From positions 1-63,640 of the forward strand of contig JBGUKN010000053.1 in assembly GCA_045114455.1 (NCBI GenBank): a stretch of 63,640 nt of DNA, given 5' to 3'. The DNA is from UBA1732 sp045114455 (lineage in GTDB: Bacteria; Verrucomicrobiota; Lentisphaeria; Victivallales; UBA1829). A program made the translations under genes and the position numbers. Under the pieces are notes generated by a model. That model had not been told where the DNA came from. It saw nothing but the letters and a program-made list of their open reading frames with translations, and ran no database searches. Below, piece after piece: positions 35,928-42,987 of the stretch (positions are counted from its first letter, which is position 1; each line of letters starts with the position of its first letter).

Positions 35928-37061
35928 TTAACCATTTATCGCATTGTCGATTTTTTTAGAACTGTTTGTCAACCAGGAAGCATTGAGCAGAGGTTTCAAT
36001 GCTGTTGTTCCGAAATTGTCGGCGATCCATGCTGTGATGAACACAGAAAGGATACTCCCGATTTCAAGAATTACAAACCAGGGGGAATCAACCCATTTCT
36101 CTGTATGAAACACACTCCACATGACCGGGATGAAAACAGGTATCTGGTGAAGGATATAGATGCCGAGGATGTTCTTGGAAATACGGTTTATGGCATTTGA
36201 AAAAGTCCGAGAGGCGATTTTGACGTGCTGAAAAAAGAAGAAGGCCGCAACGGCGAAACAGAAACAGAAAACAGAGGCCAAATCCATGAACAGGAAATTC
36301 AGAAAGTCATGGTATTTCCTTGTCACAAAGCCCTGGGTACAGTATTTTTGCAGCAGGAAGTCCGCAAGACACAGTCCCGCACAAAGAACTATCATCCCGG
36401 CGAGACATCCGGCACTCCGTTTTTTCTGTCTAATCCACAGGTCGGGATTCTTTTTCCAGTATCCGACCAGCAAATACAAGGCAGCCAGCCATGACATGTC
36501 GGACTTCACCACATAGTATTTGTAGACACCAAAACCGGGCAAGGCATTTTCCACAGTCGGGACGACGACGAACACGATGATCAGCATCCAGTATAAAAAC
36601 GTGTATTTTCGATGGTCGAGAGCATGAATCAGCGTATTCAGAGCCGGAATCAGAAGTAAAAGAAAGATGTAGTCCGTAATAAACCAGAGCGGGCTTGACG
36701 AAAATGGCGTCAGGGCACGGAGCAGATTCTTTGCAGCAACATCTTTGGGTACGTTCCCGAACAGAACGACCAAGGCGGTGATGACGACAGTATAACAGAA
36801 GCAAGGCAGGTACAAACGAATCAAACGCATACTCCTGAATGGCAGGTCAATCAGAAACCATGCTCCGATCAGAACAAATACATTAACACCAGTCCTGCCG
36901 AAACTGCCTAAAAACATCGCAACAAAATGGTTGACAGAAGAAATCGGCGCCATGCAAATGGCCGTCTGCGTATAGAAATGATACGCGATTATGGCCAGCA
37001 TAGCAAGGATTCGCAAAAGCTCCAAACTGGAATCCCTTTGTGGTCGGATATTTGTTTCCAT
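35928..37061 (-). CDS. Acyltransferase 3 family membrane protein
   Basis: A 377-residue integral membrane protein with about ten helices, matching the Acyltransferase_3 (OafA/YrhL) family. Near the N-terminus are SSLELLRILAMLAIIAYHF (with the catalytic-type His) and FGRTGVNVFVLIGAWF; later come SPLWFITDYIFLLLLIPALN and a C-terminal GIYILHQIPVFIPVMWSVF. Such enzymes O-acetylate or otherwise acylate surface polysaccharides. The coding sequence is markedly AT-richer than its neighbours, with different codon use, and no partner glycan genes are adjacent, which suggests recent acquisition. Confidence 0.85.
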   Translation of the reverse strand: METNIRPQRDSSLELLRILAMLAIIAYHFYTQTAICMAPISSVNHFVAMFLGSFGRTGVNVFVLIGAWFLIDLPFRSMRLIRLYLPCFCYTVVITALVVLFGNVPKDVAAKNLLRALTPFSSSPLWFITDYIFLLLLIPALNTLIHALDHRKYTFLYWMLIIVFVVVPTVENALPGFGVYKYYVVKSDMSWLAALYLLVGYWKKNPDLWIRQKKRSAGCLAGMIVLCAGLCLADFLLQKYCTQGFVTRKYHDFLNFLFMDLASVFCFCFAVAAFFFFQHVKIASRTFSNAINRISKNILGIYILHQIPVFIPVMWSVFHTEKWVDSPWFVILEIGSILSVFITAWIADNFGTTALKPLLNASWLTNSSKKIDNAING

Positions 37062-37218
37062 TGTTCTCCTCTGCTCTTCTGTTGATAGAAAATGTCGGAA
37101 ATACTCTCCCGCTTCGGCAGTTCCGATACCGCGGAAAGAATGATGCAGGGGATATCCGTTTCCTCAATTATGCATCATATGTCAATGAATGCTTTCCCGG
37201 CATCAAAAAATGGACATG

Positions 37219-38400
37219 TCAGTACACGATCTCTTCCCAGGGAAGGCCGTACTCGTTGAGCTTCTGCATGAAGGGGGCGGGATCGAATTCCTCCATGTTG
37301 AAGACGCCGGGGCCCTTCCATGTGCCGGTGGCAAGCATCATGGCGCCGATCATGGCGGGGACACCGGTCGTGTAGGAAACGGCCTGCGCGCCGGTCTCGC
37401 GGAAGGATTCCTCGTGGTCGCAGACGTTGTACACGAAGCGCTTGACGGGCTTGCCGTCCTTGGACCCCTGCAGGAGGCAGCCGATGCAGGTCTTGCCCTT
37501 GGTGAGCGGCCCGAGAGAGGCAGGATCGGGGAGGAGCGCCTTCAGGAACTGGAGCGGAATGATCTCGTGTCCCTCGTACATGACCGGGTCGATGCGGGTC
37601 ATGCCGACGTCCTGGAGGACTTCGAGGTGCTTGATGTAGTTGTCGGAGAAGGTCATCCAGAAGCGGGCTTCCTTGAGGCCGTACGGCTTCAGGTAAGGGG
37701 CGAGGGATTCGAGCTCCTCGTGCCAGAGCAGATAGATCTTCTTCGGGCCGATTCCGGCGGGGAAATCGAACATCTTGGAGAACTCGAGCGGCTCGGTCTC
37801 GATGAACCGGCCGTCCTTGTAGTATTTGCCCTTCGCGGTGACTTCGCGGATGTTGATCTCCGGGTTGAAGTTCGTGGCAAACGCCTGGCCGTTGTCGCCC
37901 GCGTTGCAGTCGATGATGTCGAGCGTGTCGATCACGTCGAAATACTGTTTTTCCCACGCGGTGTAGACGTTGGAGACGCCGGGGTCGAATCCGCTGCCGA
38001 GCAGGGCGGTGATGCCCTTCTCGCGGAAGCGGTCGCGGTACGCCCACTGCCAGCTGTATTCGAAGTGCGCGACGTCCGGCGGCTCGTAGTTCGCGGCGTC
38101 GACGTAGTCCACTCCGGTCTCGAGGCAGGCGTCCATGATGTGGAGGTCCTGATACGGCAGCGCGAGGTTCAGGACCACGTCGGGACGGAACGATTTGATG
38201 AGCTCGACGAGCTGCGGGACGTTGTCTGCGTCGACCTGCGCGGTCTGAACGGGACGCTTCAGTGCGGCGGCGAGCTTCTTGCATCTGGATTCCGTGCGGC
38301 TGGCGATCATGATGTCGGTGAAGACGTCCGACGCCTGGACGCATTTGTGCGCGGCGACGGTCGCGACGCCGCCCGCTCCGATGATCAGGACTCTTGACAT
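37219..38400 (-). CDS. Carboxynorspermidine dehydrogenase (saccharopine dehydrogenase family)
   Basis: NAD(P)-dependent enzyme that condenses aspartate semialdehyde with a diamine to make carboxy(nor)spermidine. A 393-residue protein: Rossmann start VLIIGAGGVATVAAHKC, then IASRTESRCKKLA, LALPYQDLHIMDACLETGVDYVDAAN and GSGFDPGVSNVYTAW. The C-terminal part (YNVCDHEESFRETGAQAVSYTTGVPA) matches the carboxynorspermidine dehydrogenase branch rather than lysine-pathway saccharopine dehydrogenase. It starts 27 bases after speA on the same strand. The pair points to the decarboxy-route of spermidine synthesis; the partner decarboxylase is not in this window. Confidence 0.9.
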   Translation of the reverse strand: MSRVLIIGAGGVATVAAHKCVQASDVFTDIMIASRTESRCKKLAAALKRPVQTAQVDADNVPQLVELIKSFRPDVVLNLALPYQDLHIMDACLETGVDYVDAANYEPPDVAHFEYSWQWAYRDRFREKGITALLGSGFDPGVSNVYTAWEKQYFDVIDTLDIIDCNAGDNGQAFATNFNPEINIREVTAKGKYYKDGRFIETEPLEFSKMFDFPAGIGPKKIYLLWHEELESLAPYLKPYGLKEARFWMTFSDNYIKHLEVLQDVGMTRIDPVMYEGHEIIPLQFLKALLPDPASLGPLTKGKTCIGCLLQGSKDGKPVKRFVYNVCDHEESFRETGAQAVSYTTGVPAMIGAMMLATGTWKGPGVFNMEEFDPAPFMQKLNEYGLPWEEIVY

Positions 38401-38427
38401 AGTGTGGGTCTCCTTGGGTGAAGTGTC

Positions 38428-40350
38428 TTATCGTTCAAAATAGGTGTATCCGCGAATGCCGTCCTCGAACGCGTTCGTGATGGTCTTTCGCTGGGCGGGA
38501 GTGATCATTTTCTTGCGGACGGCGCGTTCGGCGACGCTGCGGAAGAAGGTGATGAGCTCCTTGGCGTCGTATTCGACGTAGGACAGGACGTCGCCGACGG
38601 AGTCGCCCTCGATCTCCTTGTCGATGTCGAAATGTCCGTCCGGGGAGATGGTGATGCTGACGACGTTGGTGTCTCCGAGCAGGTTGTGGAGGTCGCCGAG
38701 CGTTTCCTGATAGGCTCCGACCAGGAAAACGCCGAGGTAGTACTCCTCGTCGGGCTTGAGTTCGTGGAGCGGGAGCGTGTGGAGCTCGTCGTGCAGGTCC
38801 ACGAATTTGTCCACCTTGCCGTCGCAGTCGCAGGTGATGTCGGACAGGATGCCGCTGCGCGTGGGGCGTTCGTTGAGGCGGTGGATGGGGACGATGGGGA
38901 AGACCTGGTGGATGGCCCAGGAGTCGGGGAGCGACTGGAAGACGCTGAAGTTGGCGTAGTAGATGTCGGCGAGCTGGGCGTCGAGGTCCTCGAATTCGTC
39001 CGGGACGTAGGAAAGCTTCTGCACTTCCTTGTTCGCCACGGCCATGATGTGCCAGAATGCGGATTCCACGAGGGCGCGTTCGCGAAGCGGGATGCGGCCG
39101 TTCTTGAAGAGCAGCCGCAGTTCGTCGCGGTTGTATATGGCGTCGTGGAAGAACTCCTGCAGGTTCTTCTGGTTGATGTTGGACAGGATGTGCATCAGGT
39201 CCTTCGTGAGGTCGTGCGCGTTCTCCGGGATCTTGTCCGGGATCGTGACCGGATCGAAGCGGGCGACGTCGAGGATGTTGAAGAGCAGGATGGAGGAATA
39301 CGCGACGGTGGCGCGGCCGGACTCGGTGATGATGTCGGGATGCGGGACGTTCGCCTCGGTGAGGAGTTCGCCGACCGTCTCGATGATGTCCACGCAGTAT
39401 TCGTCGATGGTGTAGTTGCGGCTGTGCTGGTAGTTGGTGTGGGAGCCGTCGTAGTCGACGGCGAGGCCGCCGCCGAGGTCGAGATAGCCCATCGGCGCGC
39501 CTTCCTGCACGAGGCCGATGTAGACGCGGCTGGCCTCCTGCACGCCGGAACGGATGTCGCGGATGTTCGGGATCTGGGATCCGATGTGGTAATGGAGGAG
39601 GCGGAGGCAGTCGAGCATTTCCTCTTCCTTCAGGTGGTCGACGAGCTCCATGAGCTGGGCGGTGTTCAGCCCGAAGACGCTGCGGTCGCCGCCGGATTCG
39701 GTCCACTTGCCGCCGGCGCGCGTGGAAAGCTTCATGCGGACGCCGATCATGGGCTTGACCTTGAGCATGCGGCTGCGCTCGATGATCACGTCGAGTTCGC
39801 TGGGCATCTCGATGACGAGGATGCACCGGTATCCGAGCATGGAAGCGAACAGAGCGAGGTCGACGAACTCCTCGTCTTTGTATCCGTTGCAGACCACGCA
39901 CGCATCCGGGTCGTGGAGCGTGCCGAGCGCGGCGATCAGCTCGGCTTTGCTGCCGGCTTCAAGGCCGTGGTGGAACTCCCTGCCGTAGCGGGAAATGTCC
40001 TGCACGACCTGCTGCTGCTGATTGACCTTGATCGGGAAAACGCCCTTGTACTGCCCCTGGTATTTCGTCTGTTCGATGGCCTTGCGGAAGCTGGCGTGGA
40101 GCTGGTTGATGCGCGATTCCAGGATATTGCTGACGCGGATCAGAACGGGCATGTTCATGCCGCGTTCCTGGATGCCGTGCACGATGTCGGGCAGGCTGAC
40201 CGCCGGGGCGTCCTTGCCCGGATTCGGCGAAATCGTGAGCTCGCCCTTGTCATTGACGTGGAAGTAACCCGCTCCCCAGTCGTTGATGCCGTAGAGCGTG
40301 GCGGAATCCTCCGCCGACCAGTGTTCGAATTTGTCTTTCTTGACGTTCAT
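38428..40350 (-). CDS. speA: Biosynthetic arginine decarboxylase
   Basis: PLP enzyme of the alanine-racemase-fold class that makes agmatine from arginine for polyamine synthesis. The 640 residues contain the PLP Lys segment FPIKVNQQQQVV, the conserved LRLLHYHIGSQIPNIRDI, LDLGGGLAVDYDGS and the SpeA C-terminal insertion with FSVFQSLPDSWAIHQVFPIVPIHRLNE and ERPTRSGILSDITCDCDGK. Start chosen at ATG 40350 (MNVKKDKFEHW) with GAGGG upstream; an in-frame extension to 40455 is not conserved-looking. Followed by the carboxynorspermidine dehydrogenase gene, so the two form a polyamine operon. Confidence 0.95.
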   Translation of the reverse strand: MNVKKDKFEHWSAEDSATLYGINDWGAGYFHVNDKGELTISPNPGKDAPAVSLPDIVHGIQERGMNMPVLIRVSNILESRINQLHASFRKAIEQTKYQGQYKGVFPIKVNQQQQVVQDISRYGREFHHGLEAGSKAELIAALGTLHDPDACVVCNGYKDEEFVDLALFASMLGYRCILVIEMPSELDVIIERSRMLKVKPMIGVRMKLSTRAGGKWTESGGDRSVFGLNTAQLMELVDHLKEEEMLDCLRLLHYHIGSQIPNIRDIRSGVQEASRVYIGLVQEGAPMGYLDLGGGLAVDYDGSHTNYQHSRNYTIDEYCVDIIETVGELLTEANVPHPDIITESGRATVAYSSILLFNILDVARFDPVTIPDKIPENAHDLTKDLMHILSNINQKNLQEFFHDAIYNRDELRLLFKNGRIPLRERALVESAFWHIMAVANKEVQKLSYVPDEFEDLDAQLADIYYANFSVFQSLPDSWAIHQVFPIVPIHRLNERPTRSGILSDITCDCDGKVDKFVDLHDELHTLPLHELKPDEEYYLGVFLVGAYQETLGDLHNLLGDTNVVSITISPDGHFDIDKEIEGDSVGDVLSYVEYDAKELITFFRSVAERAVRKKMITPAQRKTITNAFEDGIRGYTYFER

Positions 40351-40485
40351 TTCCGCACCCTCGGAAAACCCGGCCGGGCAGGCCGGAAACATGTGGTTGG
40401 TTGTCTGTCGCGCGGGCATCCGTATTTCCGTGTTTGCTATTCGCGGACACCTCACGCGCGGGGTTGTCCGGCGCTCTGCGGCGCC

Positions 40486-42432
40486 TTACTTCACGTTCAG
40501 TCGGCCTCCCGCGGTCAGGATGACGCGGTCCTCGTCGGACACGTTCAGGTTCAGCTTGATCTGGAAGGTCTCTCCACCGGGCTTCTTCACGGTAGCCGTG
40601 ATGGAAGATTCCTGCACGGCCTTGCGGAGGTCGTCGATTTCGACGGCGTCCTCCGGGTCGATCCGGTCGTAGTCGGCGGGGTTCGCGAACGTGAGCGGCA
40701 GGATGCCGAAATTGATCATGTTGGCGCGGATGATGCGCTCGATGGCGATGGCGATCACGGCCTTCACGCCGAGGTACATCGGGCAGATGGCGGCGTGTTC
40801 GCGGCTGGAACCCTGGCCGAAGCTGTCGCGGCCCACGATGACGGCCTGGCGGCCGGAGTCGCGGACGGAGGATGCGCGTTCGGCGAAGGTGGGCTTGCCG
40901 GGGACGTTGGTCTGCGCGAAGACGGCCTTGGCGTATTCGGGGATGTTGCTGCGGTATTTGAGGTATGCGCCGGCGGGCATGATGTCGTCGGTGGAGGTCT
41001 TGTCGCCGGTCTTGATGACCACGACGCCGTCCAGTTTCTCCGGCAGCGGCTTGCAGTTCGGCGGCGCACCGATCGTGGGCTTGCGGATGATCTCGACGGA
41101 CGCCGGATCGTCGGCAGGCGGCAGGATCATGGAGTCGTCGACCGTGAAGGATTCGGGATCCTTGAACACGGGGTATTCGAACCCGAGCGCAAGCGGAGAG
41201 GTGAATTCGCCTGTGAGGGCGGCGGCGCAGGCGGTCTCCGGGCTGACCAGGTAGGACTGGTCGCCCTTCGTGCCGGAACGGCCGGGGAAGTTGCGGTTGA
41301 ACGTGCGGACCGTGACGGTGCCGTTTGCCGGGCTCTGGCCCTGCCCGATGCAGGGGCCGCAGCCGCATTCGAGGATGCGGGCTCCGGCGGCGACGATGTC
41401 CGCGAGCTTGCCGTCCGCGGCGAGCATGCCGAGGACCTGGCGGCTGCCGGGCGCGATGTCGAGGGAGACGTTCGGGTGGACCTTGCGTCCTTTGAGCATG
41501 CCGGCGACGATGGAGAGGTCGCGGTAGGAACTGTTTGTGCAGGAACCGATGATGACCTGGTTGACTTTCATTCCGGCGAGCTCGGCGACGGTCTTGATGT
41601 TGTCCGGGCTGGACGGGCAGGCGGCCATCGGCTCGAGCGTGGAGAGATCGATGTCGATCACGCGGTCGTATTCGGCGTCGGGATCGGCGACGAGCTCGGT
41701 CCAGACGGAGCCGCGGCCCTGCGCCTCGAGGAAGGCGCGCGTGCTGTCGTCGGACGGGAAGACGGAGGTGGTCACGCCGAGCTCCGCGCCCATATTGGTG
41801 ATGGTGGCGCGCTGGGGAACGGAGAGCGTGGCGACGCCGGGTCCGAAATACTCCACCATGCAGCCGACGTTGCCTTTGGTCGTGAGGATGCTGAGGACCT
41901 TCAGGATGACGTCCTTCGCGGCGACCCAGGGCTGGAGTTTGCCGGAGAGGTGGATGCCGACGATCTTCGGATAGGCGAGGCGGAAGGGCTTTCCGGCCAT
42001 GGCGAGCGCAACGTCCAGGCCGCCCGCGCCGATTGCCATCATGCCGATGCCGCCGCCGGTCGGCGTGTGGGAGTCGGAGCCGAGCAGGGTCTTGCCGGGC
42101 ACGCCGAAGCGTTCGAGGTGGACCTGGTGGCAGATGCCGTTGCCGGGACGGCTGAAACGGATGCCGTGCGCGGCGGCAACGGACTGGAGATAGAGGTGGT
42201 CATTGGGGTTTTCCGGCCCCATCTGGAGCATGTTGTGGTCGACGTAGGACACGGACAGCTCGGTTTTCACCTTGCCGGTCCCCATCGCCTCAAGTTCCAG
42301 ATAAGCCATCGTCCCGGTGGCGTCCTGCGTCAGCGTCTGGTCGATGCGGATCGCCGCCGGTTCGCCGGGCACGCCCCTGCCGGACACGAGATGGTTCGCT
42401 AAGATTTTCTGAATGACCGTTCCTTTTGCCAT
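40486..42432 (-). CDS. Aconitate hydratase (short monomeric type)
   Basis: Interconverts citrate and isocitrate through a [4Fe-4S] cluster. A 648-residue fused enzyme, shorter than the ~900-residue AcnA/AcnB, fitting the mitochondrial-like/short bacterial aconitase subgroup. Cluster ligands: Cys in IIGSCTNSSY and two Cys in ECGCGPCIGQG. Other family motifs are GSDSHTPTGGGIGMMAIGAGG, GRDSFGQGSSREHAA and the swivel-domain segment DDIMPAGAYLKYRSN. GGAG precedes ATG 42432. The small basic protein terminator lies 27 bases upstream, so a separate promoter is expected, but I could not identify it. Confidence 0.93.
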   Translation of the reverse strand: MAKGTVIQKILANHLVSGRGVPGEPAAIRIDQTLTQDATGTMAYLELEAMGTGKVKTELSVSYVDHNMLQMGPENPNDHLYLQSVAAAHGIRFSRPGNGICHQVHLERFGVPGKTLLGSDSHTPTGGGIGMMAIGAGGLDVALAMAGKPFRLAYPKIVGIHLSGKLQPWVAAKDVILKVLSILTTKGNVGCMVEYFGPGVATLSVPQRATITNMGAELGVTTSVFPSDDSTRAFLEAQGRGSVWTELVADPDAEYDRVIDIDLSTLEPMAACPSSPDNIKTVAELAGMKVNQVIIGSCTNSSYRDLSIVAGMLKGRKVHPNVSLDIAPGSRQVLGMLAADGKLADIVAAGARILECGCGPCIGQGQSPANGTVTVRTFNRNFPGRSGTKGDQSYLVSPETACAAALTGEFTSPLALGFEYPVFKDPESFTVDDSMILPPADDPASVEIIRKPTIGAPPNCKPLPEKLDGVVVIKTGDKTSTDDIMPAGAYLKYRSNIPEYAKAVFAQTNVPGKPTFAERASSVRDSGRQAVIVGRDSFGQGSSREHAAICPMYLGVKAVIAIAIERIIRANMINFGILPLTFANPADYDRIDPEDAVEIDDLRKAVQESSITATVKKPGGETFQIKLNLNVSDEDRVILTAGGRLNVK

Positions 42433-42458
42433 TGCTTCTGATCTCCGATTTCAAGTGT

Positions 42459-42492
42459 AAAAAAACGGGGACGTACCTGATTGGGACGTCCC
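42459..42492 (-). terminator. Intrinsic terminator after small basic protein gene
   Basis: Minus-strand stem GGGACGT/ACGTCCC (42486-42492 with 42468-42474) followed by CGTTTTTTT. Confidence 0.85.
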
Positions 42493-42563
42493 TGATCTCA
42501 GAATCCGCGGATTCCGGCGCACCGGAAACCGGGATGTTCGAACCGCGCGCGGCGGCTCCGGGC

Positions 42564-42722
42564 TTACTCTTCGGGTTTGGTCTTGGGAAGAGCGCTGAGA
42601 ACTTTCTGGCCTTCCTGCCAGCGGCCGTCCTGCTTGAGGATGTTGATGCGTTCGAAACGCTTCAGGACGTTTCTCTGTTTCCGGATGCGTCCGGCGGCCT
42701 TCAGACTGGGATGCTTGGACAT
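42564..42722 (-). CDS. Small basic protein of the Chlamydiae/Verrucomicrobia/Planctomycetes family
   Basis: A 52-residue basic protein. The sequence opens MSKHPSLKAAGRIRKQRNVL and continues KRFERINILKQDGRW, then VLSALPKTKPEE. It matches the pattern of the PVC-specific 'small basic protein' family (M-S-x-H-P-S-L-K ... R-N-V-L-x-R-F-E-R ... G-R-W ... L-P-K), whose role is not established but whose basic nature and near-universal presence in the group suggest ribosome or RNA association. A GGAG ribosome site, a near-consensus promoter (42784..42811) and a strong terminator make it a monocistronic, probably highly expressed gene. Confidence 0.88.
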   Translation of the reverse strand: MSKHPSLKAAGRIRKQRNVLKRFERINILKQDGRWQEGQKVLSALPKTKPEE

Positions 42723-42783
42723 TTCAAAATCTCCATTGATATCTGTTATGTGTTGTATGTGTGTCGCGTAAAAATAACTAAAT

Positions 42784-42811
42784 ACTATACATCATTTTGT
42801 GGAAAATGCAA
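42784..42811 (-). promoter_or_regulatory. Promoter of small basic protein gene
   Basis: Minus strand TTGCAT (42806-42811), 16-base spacer ending ATG, TATAGT (42784-42789). Leader of about 60 bases. Confidence 0.7.
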
Positions 42812-42831
42812 GCCTGATGCTTTTTTTTCCC

Positions 42832-42855
42832 GAAAAAAAGGAGGACAAGTCCTCC
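42832..42855 (-). terminator. Intrinsic terminator at the end of the palindromic repeat block
   Basis: Minus-strand GGAGGACttGTCCTCC hairpin followed by TTTTTTTCGGG. It would stop transcripts from the fucosidase gene after they cross the repeat block. Confidence 0.75.
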
Positions 42856-42987
42856 ACTGAGGTAGTGCGCTCAGCTTCGCTTGCGCACACACAAAGTGTG
42901 TCAGGCAGTGCGCGGCTTCGCTCGCGCACACACAAAGTGTGTCAGGCAGTGCGCGGCTTCGCTCGCGCACGGGAGGACAAGTCCTCC
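42840..42987. repeat. Palindromic tandem repeat block flanked by identical hairpins
   Basis: Identical 16-base palindromes GGAGGACaaGTCCTCC (42840-42855 and 42972-42987) bracket about 2.5 copies of a 41-43 bp unit starting at 42865, 42908 and 42949. Each unit holds two dyads: GTGCGC...GCGCAC and ACACAAAGTGTGT. No spacers, so not a CRISPR. Confidence 0.9.

Noticed and set aside
38632..42402. A 1256-codon open frame on the plus strand opposite speA and aconitase
   Set aside because: GC-rich codon bias on the minus strand leaves the complementary frame open. The minus-strand proteins carry full catalytic motifs, whereas this frame is low-complexity Val/Asp/Glu/Gly/Arg.
42840..42987. CRISPR array
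   Set aside because: Units are directly adjacent and nearly identical, with no variable spacers and no cas genes nearby.
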